A stretch of DNA of 64,000 nt from Nymphaea colorata (GCF_008831285.2 NC_045151.1:7145682-7209681), one strand, 5' to 3'. Positions 48,948 through 62,661 are shown, counted from the first letter of the stretch. Made by a program: numbers and translations. The notes: a model not told the origin generated them from the sequence alone.

Positions 48948-48959
48948 TTTGAAGGGGCA
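48948..48959 (+). other. polypurine tract of the Copia element
   Basis: TTTGAAGGGGCA directly before the 3' LTR, the plus-strand primer site of the element. Confidence 0.8.
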
Positions 48960-49333
48960 TGATAAAATAAAGATGGCTGAAGATCACGATGGAAGATTTC
49001 CTCCTAAAATCAAACAACTGGTTGAAGATCAAGATGGAAGATCACTTCCTAAAATAAAGCAGTAGGCTGAAGATCAAGATGGAGGATCAATTCCTAAAAC
49101 CAAGCAACTGGCTAAGCATAAAGAGAAAGAATTTAAAATTCAAGAGTTACCTTGTTTATCCAAATCAAGATCCATGACTATTGGATCTCTGTTGTCACTC
49201 CAACTATATATATCAATAAAGAACTCTCTCAAAAGCATTGAGAGAGAGTGAGTTTTCTCCTTGTCTTGGATGTAGGCTGAGTTTAGCTGAACCACGTAAA
49301 TAATTTGTGCCTTTGTTATTTTTTGTTTTTTCA
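48960..49333 (+). repeat. 3' LTR of the Copia element
   Basis: 374 bp. Carries the same three 45-bp repeats (48976-49020, 49021-49065, 49066-49110), TATA run, AATAAA and hairpin as the 5' LTR. Differences are spread, with a 2-bp indel near 49187. Confidence 0.95.
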
Positions 49334-51454
49334 ATCACAAGATTGACGACAAAGAAGGAAGGCATGGTGAAGGTAAAATCATGCAATTGGTTAAGAAGCA
49401 TGACGATCAAGAGGTTCAGGTGAGGCATACACTGCACGTGATAATGCAATAGGGAGTTCGTTGCATGGTTCTAGAAAAGTTTTACATAAGAGTTATCTAC
49501 AGTCTAGTAAGTGTGATAAAGAGAGCAATAGGGAATGCAATAATACTTGCAATATAACAAAGACGATAATTTTTATTTAGAACTGTTTGTATAAAATATA
49601 CCATAAAATATCTATTAGCTATGTAGTGTCACTCGATGACATCTTGCATCTCAGCCATTGGTTGAAAGTTTGTGAATTGCTATCCCTATTGCGTCTTTAG
49701 TCATCAATGAATTAGAACAGGGTGATACTACCTCCAGAGATGGTTTGTAACATCTTCCTATGTAAATCTCGGCTTCCATCCACAACAGAGGTCCTCCATA
49801 AAACTCATCATGAACACACTACAATGATAGTTGTTATGTTGCTAGGGACAATTTCATGGGAAATATCTTGTAGTTGTCTAGCTTACAATGGAATGCTCTT
49901 ATAAAAGGTATTATACTATAGAAGAAACAAATAAAGTCGAGGTCATCCACATGAAATCTCTTCTACTAAACCATATAGTTCTTAACATGTGTACAAATAC
50001 TGTTGTGTGACATGCCTATTGCTCAAGTTTCAAGAAAAGGTCAAGGAATTGTACATCTACAGACATTTCTTCCCATTGTTGACAATGTATAGCATCTAAT
50101 GTTTTTGGGTTGACCGACAAATAAGGAATAATGAGCTAAAATTGAACATACAATTACAAACTTATCATGATCCTTAAATCAAATTGTATTGTGAGGGCAA
50201 AACTGGATAGGCCATTCACATACTGTTATTCCAACTAGAGTTTTCCTCCTTCAATATATCGACTAGTGTAGCAAATGTCGAGTTATCATGTGTCTCCTTA
50301 GCCATATGCTAAATCCGAAGATGACCAACAAACTTTCATAACAAACAAAGACTAACAAAAAATAAGTGTTGGAGAAAATCTATCTTGAAACATGAGGTCA
50401 AGGTTATCCTAGTATGGTTCCATCAAAATGGCTTCAACATTTTCATATACTCATTGATCACCTGCATGACAATAATAGATCACACATGTATGACACTCAC
50501 AATTGAGGAGTAAGAATAAATAATCATCAAATTATTCATCTCATTTTGAGGTCAAAAACTGTTCTCAATAATGGCGATAAAATTGTTTGCAATGGGTCGA
50601 TCCCTTATGCTTGTTTGGCTCTAAGCCTTCCTCCCGCCATCTGTTCATTTGCATTGAGTGGTTTTTGACCAGTTCTCGATGCTAAGGCACCCATGCCACT
50701 ACACTTCTATGAACATTCAATATTTGCACAAGCCAAATGACCATTTTAGCGTTTACTATGAGGTTTGCAAATCAATTTTTAGAAAACAAATTTCAAGAAC
50801 AAATGTCATTATTGAGCCAAATAAACGCATTTTACATCAACATTGAACACCTAGACCATGATCACCTAGATCACCACTACTATAAAATGTTCATTTTGCC
50901 CCTACATCTTGTCACCTGATTTGAAAACTAGGATTTTCCCAAAATTCTTAGAATTGTCTAACATTTGAGCAATTAGGCTATTTCTCACCTTTACAAGACC
51001 TCAGTAGTTGTTAGAGTTAGCTCACTAAAAGGGTTCTAACCTGATCAACACATTGAGACCATGCACCTGCCAATTCTAGAGCACCAAGACCATGTCAAGG
51101 TGAACTGAGCTAAACATATTCTCTCCTTACTTCTCATAGAATATTTCCTTAATTACTTTTAGTTTTGGAATCCATGTTTGAGTTATAGAGCATTGTCCTA
51201 AAATTACAGTGACACTCTCTCACCAGTTTTGGCAAGTCTGAGCTAAAATTCTCACAATCCAAAACATGTCAGCTTGCACCGAGCGACGATCATATTCTTT
51301 AGTGTCCAATCTAAGTATTTTTGGATTTTATTCGGTTCAGTCATCCAACTTTGAGCTCATTTTTCATTCTACTGATTTACTAAGGTTTCTCTTGTTTTGC
51401 ACATCCACTTTTAGTGCAGCTCAAACTTTTGAGCTGAAATCCGAGAATTAATTT
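49334..51454. other. intergenic, no gene recognised
   Basis: Starts with the right copy of the ATCAC target duplication. Frames are short and without known domains. Probably old repeat DNA. Confidence 0.35.
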
Positions 51455-52000
51455 ATGGATTTCTTCACATGGTTGCGGTCAACAACTCTTCAACAAAGTG
51501 TTTCCAGCTTTGGATATGACGGACATGGCTCAAATTGAAAGTTCTCATTTTGCCCTTGCATAATTTTTAGAAAGGGTTGCTTTGATACTTGTGAAAATTG
51601 AATTTTTAGGTTTGGCAAGGGGAACAGGTCATTGTTCAACCAAATTCCACAAGATGTCTTATTTTTATCCTGCGCACTTTTAGTGTGGTACCTTACCCAA
51701 ACGACCCATCTATTTTGATTTCCATGGTAGAGGAATTTTGATCTTTTTATATTATACACATGTTTCGCATAAAACCTAACTTAAGAGCAACATGAACCTA
51801 TGTTAGCATTTCATACAAGTTCATTTGAGCCCAGTAGGCTTGAGCCTAGTTGAGCCCACTTCAAATTTCAACTGAACCATGTTTCCAGAAATAACACCTG
51901 TACTGAGCCCAGTAAACCCACGCCCAACCTAGGCATAAGCCCCTTTTCAAAACTGAACCTAACCCAGGTCCAGGTCCAGTACAAGTAAACAAACCGAAAC
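51455..52000 (+). repeat. direct repeat block, copy 1
   Basis: Matches 56278-56790 over about 520 bp in the same order: GACATGGCTCA.ATTGAAA, AAAATTGAATTTTTGAG-like, TCTTATTTTTA.CCTGCGC, TATAAAACCTAA.TTAAGAG, GCCCAGTAGGCT, then ACCCAGGTCCA. Non-coding. Copies are 4.8 kb apart. Confidence 0.8.
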
Positions 52001-55000
52001 CCACCTAACTTGGATCGAGCCAGGTCCAAGTTCTTGCTAATTCCAGATCTCCAGGTTTCATATCCAAATCTAATGTCCAATTAATGTATGTGGATCTCAT
52101 ATCCAAATTTCAGATCTGAAATTTGTCTTTATAGATTCACATTCATTATCTCAAATTGCAAGTCTCAGTATCAGATCATGATCCATATTTTTGTATCATA
52201 TCAAGATCCATTTTCTAGAATCTTCTGCAGATTTTTGGACCTCAATCTTGAGATTAGTATCAAGTCTAGCTCCAAGATTCACATATGAGCTTAATGAGCA
52301 TTATATTCATATCTTGCATCATAAACTTCTCACTTTGTGCTTAACGTCAATGTGTACGAAAGGACATGAATCATGTGAAATTCTTTGCGGAGAAAACTGG
52401 CTCAAAAAGAATCTGACTGGTACCTCCTGTACATGGTCAAAATGAACATTTTTCTATGTAACATCGGTTTTAATATATGTTTTTAATGTGTGTTTTGTCG
52501 ACTCTGCATTCAAGCATCATTCGTTCTCTACACTTAATGTCAATCCAAATCTTTTATTATGAATCAATCTACACTTCTCCATATACGAATCACTTTTGGT
52601 GGAATCAAATTCGGATTAAATTTGATATCATAGTGAAACAAATTTTTGTTTGAAAATGCCATTTTAACCTAAGTATTGTGCCTTTGAGGAGGAAGACTAA
52701 AAAATTTTAGTCCTAGATCGATCCTCCTTGGGAGGATTGACCCCCATCTCCGTCTATAAAAGAGGATGCTCACCCCCTTCTCTCTCCACAAAAATTTGAG
52801 CTGATAAAAGCCCATAAAATTTGGAGAATCCAAATAGGTGTTTAAAACACTTGGCTCACTTGAAATTAAATTTTTTTTATAGAATTTTCGTTTAAGTCTT
52901 GAGTTTAAGCTGCAGTAGTACTCAACCAAGACCCAACCAAGCTCTCTGCAAAAGTTGTGGGAATGGGTTTAGTCAGGTCTCCAGTTTCAAGTAATTTCTT
53001 TTCTCTCTTCTTTCTTTTCTTATTTGCAATTTAGTGTTTTCTTTCTTTTCTTTCTTAGTATCATGTTTTTAGCATATTTAGTTTAGCTTATTTCTTCATT
53101 AGCTCCTCTTTATTTGCTTTAGTCATGCAGTAGTTTATATTATTTGCCTTCTTAGGATAGGATTTAAATTAATGTCATTAGGCTAGACACAAGGGTTAAG
53201 TATGCCCCTTTTGTCCCTATCTCTTTTCAATTCTTTTATTTAGTTCATTCTCGTAGATCATGCATATAGCTTATGCTTTCATTATTTTATTTTTCATGCA
53301 TTTCATAATTATCTCAACACACACCTTAGTCACCTCTTACCCATGTGCAACCCTGTTTGAAATTAGATTGGGCTGGGCCAGTATCATGCCTTGAGATAGT
53401 AGCCCTAGCATGTGAACAACTACACTCAATTTAGTCTTCTTAAATGACCACTTTCCACAACATATTTTTTCTTGAAATGATTTCAAAATCACACTTTTGA
53501 AAAGGATTTTAAAAACCCTAGATCATGTAGATGTTGACTCCCTAGTCTTGTGCTCTAAGAGCTAACCTAGAGCGGTCTTCGAGCCACTACTCAGAATCCA
53601 AACCCTAGAGATAGAACCTATCCAACCTCTACACGACCCATTCCTATTCAACATGAGGTCCATATTATAAACAACATGATTTGTCAATTTCAAGTCAGGC
53701 TCGTCCCGAAATTAAACCTAGTTTAGCTAGGTTTGAACCCCTAAGCCTAGTCCTCTTGGGCGACCTAACCTTAGTCTATTCAGATCTTGGATCTTGTTTC
53801 TAAGGCATTGGGTCTCAATTAAAAACCCCATATTGATCTAAATCAAGGTACTAAACCCCAAGTCTAGCATAGTTGGATTTGGATCTCAAGAAATGTAATT
53901 CTTGAGATACCAAACCTCATATTTTGGATCTTAGGTCTCGAATTTTGAGTCTTGAACATTGAACATTGGATCATAAACCCTAGGCTGAATCCCAAAGAAT
54001 TGGATTTTAAATCTTATTGATTATCAAATTTGAATCTAACCTATTTGTATTTTAAAAGATCAAACTATAGATAGAAGATAAAAATTTATTGGATTTCAGA
54101 TCTTGAAGTTTGGATTGGACTTTGAATATTTTGGATCTTGTGATAGCTTCCATCTCAAACTTAGAACACGAATCTCATGAAAATATGAAGGACGAAATTA
54201 GAATCCTTATTAGAATCCTTCTAACCGTGATTACCAATTTTTGGATTTGGACCAATTTTCTCGTCCCTACCTGAGTCCCAGTAATGACTAAATTTCAAGT
54301 CCACATGATCCAGTTTTGCATGCATGATTTAGATTTAGTATATTGATTTGCATGTGTCTATATGATCCAAACATGAATATCAAGTTGATTCTCACTAGGT
54401 TCTTAAGTTCTCATTGAGATATACTTAGATATTAAAACCTATATGATTTCAAAATCTGAACATGTTTGTTTTTCTTATGTTTTAGACAATATTTAGGCTT
54501 ACAAATTAGAGCATTTAGTCTAGTCATTGGTCTTAGTACCCGTGGTAAAGGTGCTATGAATGGTCAAACCTCTTACCGAAGGTTGGGTCCTGTCTCTCGG
54601 ATTCCTACATGAAAAACATAGATGAGTATAGGTAAATGATATTCCAATTATATGGTCTACATGTAAGATGCAAATTTTGCATGTAAACAAAAGTGATGGT
54701 CATGATGGGATATGTCACTCTCTGATTAGACAAAATGTTTCAGTTTTCTAAGTTTTAAATGTCATCCTACCCTTAGAACCACCTTGTGACCTCATAATTC
54801 AATGTATGTATATTTCTGATGTGCATTAGAACCTAGAAGTGAGAGGATTCATCCATGTTCACATACTACCTCTCTCAATTTAGGAGTTTTTTGATACAAT
54901 GTTTGCCTCTGTCTATTTTAACATGCATCTTAAGCCACATGACATTAGAGCCAACTAATTTTAAATGTTTCTGCATATTTCAAACTCCTACCTATATGTT

Positions 55001-56277
55001 TGGTCATCATGTTGTGAAATACATCATACATGCAATAGCTCGAAGTGGTCAATGGTTATACCGACATGCTCGAGATGGGTATTGGCCCTCCCCTCACTCA
55101 TGCTGAGACAGTAGACCGGTATATTAGTGAGTGATCAAGAAGGTAAAGATCTAGAAACCCATTTGGAGGAGTCTTGTCTAGGTATATAGGCATATTTGGT
55201 ATATAGAACTATTGAAAATTTCAGACCTCGAATATCCAGTTTAGGTAACCAAGCTGTTTTCCAATAATTGCATTATAGAGTCATGTCATTATGGGGTGTT
55301 GTGTGAGCTTTTTATGTGTGTCTTGGCTGATTGCATGCTATTTATTCTACATGAATCGCATTTCCTTAACAATGTCTTTATCATAAATGAGTGGGGATTT
55401 CAAAAGGAACTTTCATTTTCTCTATCAAAAACCACCCAAGATTTTCAATCTTTGTCTCATCCCTTAGGTTTTCCTCAGCCTATCAAAATCAAACTTGTCA
55501 TTTGTAAAGTCAGAACCTCCTAATGGGTCAACCTTGACAGACAAAGTCTCTTCACCTAGTGTGGACATCCACTATTTTATATTGTTCATGTCTGTCCAAG
55601 CCCCATCATGTCATTTTGTCAATCACCATGATCAAGATGTTTTCCCGAGGCCATGATGTTGTCCATTATATCCTTAGAGATGACATAGAATTCCTGCATA
55701 TTGACTCATGCCAAGCTAGTACCTTCAGTGGTTCAATGAGTTCCCAATGTCTTCCTCCATCATTTGGATAGCTATGGCCTATAGACAATGGCATTGTTAG
55801 AATACAAGATAGATCAACATCAACCTCATTCACATCTACTTTTTGGTTCTCCTTTGGAGAAATGGTGCTTCTCATGAACGAGTTTACGTACATATTGGGT
55901 TTGCCAAAGGCAGTAGGACGTCCCATAGATCGTACTAATGATCAGTTTGTGACCAACTTCAAGACTTGCAACTACAAATGATTTACTATTTAGACTCACA
56001 AGCATGAGAAGCTGGGACCTGAAGAAGGACATCCGATTGCTGGACTTTCATGCACATTTTAAAGGCTATGTAGATGAGATGAGGGCTAGATCGCCCAAGG
56101 TAACATGACTCATTATTTTCTCCAATAAATAAAGTACCATGGAGATGCAAGTTCATTAGCTTTTTAGGATGTGGGGCAACATCAAGACTCGATGTCTTTC
56201 ACTTGCAATGGACGGTCTTGCTTTCCTATAAAAGGACTACGACTTGTCATGAAGAACTCTGACATTATAGAGGGCTG
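52001..56277. repeat. non-coding interior between the two direct repeats; LARD-like
   Basis: No pol or gag is readable. A TATA-like CCGTCTATAAAAGAGG (about 52752-52767) is followed by CT-rich DNA, as at an LTR U3/R junction. 53800-54200 is filled with GGATCTTAGG/GAATTTTGAGTCTTG words. 54530-54780 matches 11040-11320 and has a conserved small palindrome. Open frames at 54855-56032 are short and unrelated to known families. Confidence 0.45.
54671..54685. repeat. ATGCAAATTTTGCAT palindrome (conserved in a second copy at 11217-11231)
   Basis: Fifteen bases with 7-bp perfect arms around one T. It stays intact in both diverged copies of this repeat family, each time following TCTACATGTAA. Confidence 0.7.
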
Positions 56278-56790
56278 CCTATGGTTTCTACATGAGTGGT
56301 TTCCGGTATTTCTTGCTCTAGATCAGATGGACATGGCTCAGATTGAAATTTTTATCATTTTTCCTTTGCCCAGCCTTCAGAAAAGAGTGGTTTTGATACA
56401 CATAAAAATTGAATTTTTGAGTTTTTGAATGGCAAAAGGGGTCATGTTTCTACCAAATTTCATAGGATTCCTTATTTTTACCTTGCGCGCTTTTCAATGG
56501 TCAACTTGCCCACATGAACAACTGGATCTGATGTCCATGTCATGGGGATTTTGGTCATTTGTCATTGTGTGCATGTTTTTTATAAAACCTAAGTTAAGAG
56601 CCACATGAACCTAAGTTAGCATTTCATCTAAGTTCGTATGAGCCCAGTAGGCTCGAGCCTAGGCTAAGCCAATTTCAAATTTCAACTAAATTGGGTTTCC
56701 AAAACAGCACTCATACTCAGCCCAAAAAACCCTGCCTGGCCTATGTCTGAACCCATTTTCAAAACTGAGCCTCTCCCAGGTCCACAATTC
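56278..56790 (+). repeat. direct repeat block, copy 2
   Basis: See copy 1 (51455-52000). Similarity fades at about 56790 after CCCAGGTCCA. Confidence 0.8.
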
Positions 56791-57530
56791 ATGTGAGGCC
56801 TCTTGACGCACTTCTAGAATTTCAAGATATCTGAATTAATCACCGGACAATTCTCAGAAAATCTTGACTAATGTTGAAATACAAAAAAAAAAGCAATCAA
56901 ACATTTTTAACAAAGAAATAACATGACTCTAACATAATGCAGAGGTCGAGGACATCGAGTGCTATTGTTATCACCCCAAATTTTTCCGAAAAGGGGTGTA
57001 TTTCATTTTCATTCAAATCTCAATTATTTCATCTGGATTCAATTCTTTGGCCTTAAGCCCGACCTAAACCCAAAACAAACTTTTATATCCTTACCTAAGT
57101 CTAATTCATGACTATTCGATCCAAAATGAATTTCCAGACCCATGTCTGAGTCCAAACGCAGGATTCAAATTCGAACGCAAAATTCAAATTGAAATCTATC
57201 CCAAACGACAAAATTTGATGCTATGAGCACTGCGCGCATGCAGCGAACCTTCCCTTTGATTTATGTTTCATTCTTGCTCCAAGATGTGTTTTGAGCCAAT
57301 CACTCACTAGAACGCGTCGGCGACCAATTGAACCCAATCCAGATTTAAAACGAGCTCAGAGTCACTCAAAACAAAGTCTGTCACCCATTTGTAAAAGAAG
57401 TATTTTTTTACACATCTTAAATAAAAAAAGTTTATACGTTTTATATGAACAACCTTTTTATCTATTTATTTATTTATTTTATTTTATTTTAAAAAAAATA
57501 ATCGTTCACATGTGACACATAGTCGCGCCC

Positions 57531-57547
57531 GATCGCATAATGCGATC
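57531..57547. repeat. GATCGCAT-A-ATGCGATC palindrome
   Basis: Perfect 8-bp arms around one A in an otherwise AT-rich LTR, followed by a second GCACGATC word. Confidence 0.8.
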
Positions 57548-58995
57548 GCGTGCACGATCACCTGCACGTGTTGTGCCTGGAGTGTGACAGTGCCTGAGCC
57601 AGAGCCTTTGCGCTGCACATGCACCATTGTCTTGTCAAACCTCCCCTTGGGGTAGTTTTAGCTCTGTTGGGTAGGCATTAGCCCTGCCAACACCCTAAAG
57701 AAGTATTTGCAGGGCTAATGGCCAATCTCACTTAGTCAAAACCTATTTTTAAAAAAATTAAAATTGTTTAAAAATATTCAAAATTAGCATGAAAATCTTG
57801 TTAAATTAAAAAAAAAATCAAATTTTTAGTTTTGACTCCAAAACTCTCTATAAATATCCACACAATCTTCTCCCCTGGGCATGAGCTAATCCTTGGAAAA
57901 TTTTTAGTGTTTTCTCACTTGAAGTTTTAGAGTTTTTTCTTAGTTTGTTCTCTCCATTTCTCTCTTCTCTCTTCATAGAAGCAAGCTTCTCCAAGTTCAA
58001 ACTCTTCAAGAGAGCATGATGAGACCTCTTGGAGGGATATTTTATTCATTTTAGAGTTTCATCTGAGGCGATCCTTGGATCATTCAAAGAATGAGGCTCA
58101 TTTCTAATATCATCTATATTCGAGGTATGTCGTCGTCTATTTTATTTTTATTTTCTCTTGCCACCTCCTCATGGCCGTGCAAGAAATCTCTAAAGATTTC
58201 CTCTCCGGAGTCAAGAGCTACTCTTGAGTGCATCAAGAGTATGAGCAAGGCAAAATACATTTCATTTCTTCATTTATTTCCAAAAATATGCTTGTTATAT
58301 GCTTGAGATGATGTCTATGTGTGATATACTAATTTTCTTTATTAATGAGCAAATACAAGGTGAGAATGAATGTTTGGGTCGGGATATTGCTTCATTCTTG
58401 TGTTGATGTTTGAGGTTGGGACTTATCCAATCCAGGAAACCCTTTCACGAATTTATACATGTTAAAGTGCATTCTTTCTTAATCACTTGATTAGGAACTC
58501 CAATGAGTGTTTTATCACATTGCTCTCTATTCCATGTATGTTTGAATTTCTTTCATAATAAATGGTGGAAGAAATCGATTTTTATATAATAATTGTGGTT
58601 TTTATGTTCACATACAAAAATATTTATAATCATATTTTCTAAAAGATTTTCGAAAGCAAGAACTCCCTTTAATGAGACCTTGGAGACTTATCCTAGGCTC
58701 TTGCATGAGTTCAAGTTCCTCTCCGGCCTACATAAAAATCAAAGTCGGATATTTTAAGTTATTTCTTGATTTCAATTCTCGTGAAGACATATACGTATAT
58801 ACATGCTATATACGTATATTTGCACATGATTATTTCTCTTTATCTTTCTCTCTTTATGATTTAACATATTATTTTACAAACTCTCGTATATGTATATATG
58901 AATATATAAAATCTCTTTGTCTTTTTAAAATCTTCTTCTTTCTCCCTATTTGATTTAAACCTCATTTTTCACAAGTTTCATATACATATTCATAC

Positions 58996-58996
<1 letters not shown>

Positions 58997-59030
<34 letters not shown>
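58997..59030. repeat. (TA)17 microsatellite
   Basis: Perfect TA dinucleotides, preceded by several TATACGTATA words. Confidence 0.95.
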
Positions 59031-59033
<3 letters not shown>

Positions 59034-60100
59034 CTCTTTTAAATCCTTTGTTTTGTGATTTTTAAAATCTCCTTTTCTCACTCTTTCTCCATATTCCTCT
59101 TATATTCAAGTCTTTCCTCTTTTTCATTCTTTTGAATATTTTTCTCCCAAGACCTTTTCATTGGTCGACTTTACCAACACCAAAAATCAAGTAATTACCC
59201 AATATTAGAATCGTGTTTGATGGTCTACAACCCTATTCCATTTTCAAAAATTTTTCTTTTTTCGTAACAATATTTATGTCAACCTTATAAATAAAAATGA
59301 AAAACTTAGATGTATGTAGTGGTATGAATGTTTTTAGATGAATGTCATGGTAGGAATGAGTAATTTCCTTCTAATCATGTGGGGTCAATGCATTGATACA
59401 TTCACTTTCATTTAACATGACGAATGATCACAAGCACATCTCTAAAAGAATTTAAGCAAGATGAGATGGAGCTCTAATTAAGTAGTAACCAACTTAGAGC
59501 AAAATCTCAAACCTACTTAAAGTCTTACAAGAACACTAGAGTGACTTCAAAAAGTGATCTCCAAAATTTTTCAAATGATATTTGTAAAGATTTCTCAATC
59601 CAAAATTTCTCAAATCAAAATGTTTTACACTCACACTAAATCTTCAACATTTTCTCAAACACTGCACCACATGTAGAATATAAAAGATGTTTAAGTGAAA
59701 ATTATATCAAAAATAGGCATAGTCCTTGGGTTGGTTACCCCCGATAAAGATATCGGGAATGGTCAATCCTTGTACTATCGGACGAGTCACTTTCTTTCTC
59801 ATTTCAAAATAAAACATCATTTTTTTAGAGCATTCCAAAATCCAAAATAAAATTTTGCGGATGCAAACACCTGTGCATGCCACTTCCTTCTGTATGAGCC
59901 AAATGGCCTTGTCGTCCTTCATTTGTGAGAACCCTAGCTGGCTCATCTATCCCTCTATGAAAGGTAAAGGTTGGAGGTGAGAATGGATGGCTTCTTCTTG
60001 TCTACAACTTGCTGAGCCATTCATCCACCTTCACCGATGACACGGATGATGCCACAAAAATTGCCTTTCAAATTTTCCATCTCCCAGAGGATTTGGTAAC

Positions 60101-61930
60101 ATCACGACCCTCCAAAAATCGATAAAGCTGATGGGTGAAACCAAAGGTGAGAAGTCTGATTGTGCATAACCTATTCACATAAGGGAAGGAAAACGGCGTG
60201 CATTTTTTCCCAACTCTTTAACTTTTTTTTTCTCTTCTTTCTTTGCTTATTTGTTCCTTTTTATTGTAGACAATGAGAGAGAAAGAACGGGTCCACTTGG
60301 CCTCCATAATGGCATCTCTAATCTCAAACTTAACATTTATCAATACTATCAAGATATCACCCTTTAAGATTTAAACTGGGGACTTGACCAACCAAACCGG
60401 TTGCGCTACCCACGAGAGCACCACTAGAGAAGCATTTAGCAGGACTGACATTAGAATTATGAGAATGACAGCAACGAGGATTTATATCAAAATCTCGGAT
60501 TTTCAAAAAAAATCCAAGATTTTGATCTCATGTTTGTGCGGAGCATCAAAATTTTTTAAAATAAGGACCAGGAACCTTCTTCCACAGTAGATTCCTTGCT
60601 CAACAAACACGTCCTTGAAGATAGTTGACTCTTAAATGGTGTGGGAACTGCTTCAAGGAGCATAACTCAAACATGTGAGTTGGACTAGTTATGGGGTGCA
60701 TTCCCCGTTCTGACTTATGGGGAATTATGTTTCTATGTAAAAAAAAAAGGTGGCTTCTACACGCAAGGTGAGGCATGCTGTCCATTGCTAGTACTGGCAC
60801 TACTCTCAACCTTAGAGATACGGGAAAGGATGGAGCCTCGGCTCTCATTTGAGTAGTGGGATAACCTCCCACTCGCCCCAATAGCGTGCGAACTTATCAA
60901 TCTATGACAGCTTCTGCCCAAGTAGCAACCGTAGCCAATAAAGGGATGTTATTGTAGTGAAGGGCCCTTCTATGCTGCTTGAGGATCCATCATATGAGGT
61001 GTCCATGTTAGTTGTGAACTGAAATTTTATAGTTGGTACCAGTGATCGTTATGGTTAGCCAATCGTAATGCGTTGTGTGGGAGAAATTATATTAATGATT
61101 TAAAATTTTTTTGAGGGATTTATATATGTATTTGTTCCATAGTATGAGCTATCGTGAATTGAAGTTAGCGACAGGCTCAAAAGTCTCTTGTACTAAATGT
61201 TCGAATTAGTTTTGAGCGGGCTCATTACGGAGATATTATTCAAACCATTGAACCGCATACTAACTAGTTAATGCCAGAACTGACTCGGCTATATATCCTC
61301 ATGATCTTCACTCTGTGTTTTTATTAAGAAAGAAAAAGAACATATATTTAACGCCAAAATCATTCCATACTGAGTTCTAGCAATATACAAATGTGAATCA
61401 CTGCTGCTTCTGCATTTCTAACACAAGGCCATTAGACCCATCCCCCCTCAACAAAAAACTAAATCAATTTGCTTCTGATTCTCCTTGGCTGCGATGATAG
61501 CTAGTCCATGCATTCTCACCCGGCAGGTGCAATGGGAATTTTCAATATTCGCTTTTACAGCTCTATTCCTGAGAATCAAAGAGTGGCTTCTTGTAGCCGG
61601 GCAGCTCTAGACAGAATAGTTACCTTTCAAATGAAAATAGATTTGGGCATCGAGCCAGTCCGGTAAGAATTGGGTCCTGGCCAGCTCGATGTCCGAAACT
61701 TGAGCCCAGCCAGGTTATAATAAAATGGAAAACAATTTTTTTAATATAAAATAATTTTTAACAATAAAACATATATTACTAATAATAAAAATTATTATTT
61801 AAAAATTATCGGGCCGGCGGCCCGACGCGCAGGTCTAAATGAAAAATACAGTTGAGAATGTCAAATCGGCAACATTAAGTGTAACCATTTGATGGTCACT
61901 AGATGGTTTTGCAGCAAAATATTGTGCACG

Positions 61931-61962
<32 letters not shown>

Positions 61963-62475
61963 TTGAAATCAACCTTGTTGGATGATTTTTTTTTTTTTTT
62001 CATTTTGTGTCACTGAAGACCATCCCAAAAGGTTGTATCACATCGCTTAAAGCGTGGCTAAGGAAAGCTATCAAAAATGCATTTTTTGCAACAGTTTTTA
62101 GCGATATAAAATAAAATAAAAAATAATCATCTCATCATAGAGGTAGCCGGTGGTTTTTAACTTTTCAAAGTCATCCAATCATCTAACCAGAGTTGTCTAA
62201 TATAACGTGATGGATGATTAGGAAAACAAACAAGAAAAATGTGATAGATATTTTCCATCATTTAATAGTAATTTATACATTTTTCTTCTTGTTTTTCTTT
62301 CTACCATCTATTCATCCATTAGTGGAGCTACTATATATAGACTGGTGTGGGCCACTGCCTACACCAGTCCTTTAAAACTTCTAATACAATGGAGTTGGAC
62401 CCAAGTTCAGCAAATGCAATGTCCACACGAGGCCTGGGTTAGTGCCTAACCCATTTAACCAATGAGATTGATCGA
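60101..62475. other. intergenic, no gene recognised
   Basis: Short frames only. Contains (AT)11 at 61931-61952, a GC-rich near-palindrome TCGGGCCGGCGGCCCGA (61809-61825) and an inverted repeat GACTGGTGT/ACACCAGTC (62340-62348 and 62361-62369). Confidence 0.4.
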
Positions 62476-62661
62476 CAGGGGCAGAGGGAGGTGGGGGCCT
62501 GCTTAGGCCATGGCCCCACCCTAACTAACTTAAAAAAAAATACATTTGAAAAATAAAAAATTGTTAGTTGTGCAATGTATTTTTTTTATTTGGGTTCTGT
62601 ACCCAGATCCGAGGTTGAACAATTTGGCCTGCCCCGAAACAAAATCCTTGCTCCGCCCCAG
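62476..62661. mobile_element. hAT-type MITE (186 bp)
   Basis: Left end CAGGGGCAGAGGGAGG; right end, read on minus, CTGGGGCGGAGCAAGG; they agree at 12 of 16 positions. Ends of the CAGGGGCGGAGC type mark a widespread class of plant hAT MITEs. The 8-bp flanks TTGATCGA (62468-62475) and CTGATCGG (62662-62669) agree at 6 of 8. No coding. Confidence 0.7.

Larger units (their letters stand above)
43443..49333 (+). mobile_element. structurally complete Ty1/Copia LTR retrotransposon with 5-bp TSD
   Basis: 5' LTR 43443-43814 and 3' LTR 48960-49333 both start TGATAAAATAAAG and end TTTTTCA. The identical 5-bp flanks ATCAC (43438-43442 and 49334-49338) are a clean target duplication. PBS TGGTATCAGAGC starts at 43815, directly after the 5' LTR. 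A purine-rich PPT TTTGAAGGGGCA (48948-48959) precedes the 3' LTR. The internal order is gag, protease, integrase, RT, RNase H, which is Copia. By eye the LTRs differ at roughly 25-30 of about 373 positions, so it is not a recent insertion. The coding region has stops, frameshifts and a missing segment before the RT core, so the element cannot be autonomous. Confidence 0.95.
56966..60100 (+). repeat. Gypsy-type LTR (start) and following non-coding DNA
   Basis: Begins TGTTATCACCCCAAATTTTT, the inverse of the ends seen at 303-322 and 34686-34708. A TATA-like CTCTATAAATATCCACACAA (about 57846) is followed by CTCACTTGAAGTTTTAGAG and long CT-rich leader sequence. That order is similar to the part after the TATA at 52755, so both belong to one LTR family. 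The right end was not located, and no coding is seen to 60100. Confidence 0.5.

Noticed and set aside
53720-53760. GGTTTGAACCCC, similar to a tRNA B box
   Set aside because: No A box or acceptor stem at the right distance; the sequence lies in LTR-like DNA.
60360-60420. tRNA-like phrase (GGTTGCGCTACCCACGAGAG)
   Set aside because: No cloverleaf with acceptor and anticodon stems can be built around it.
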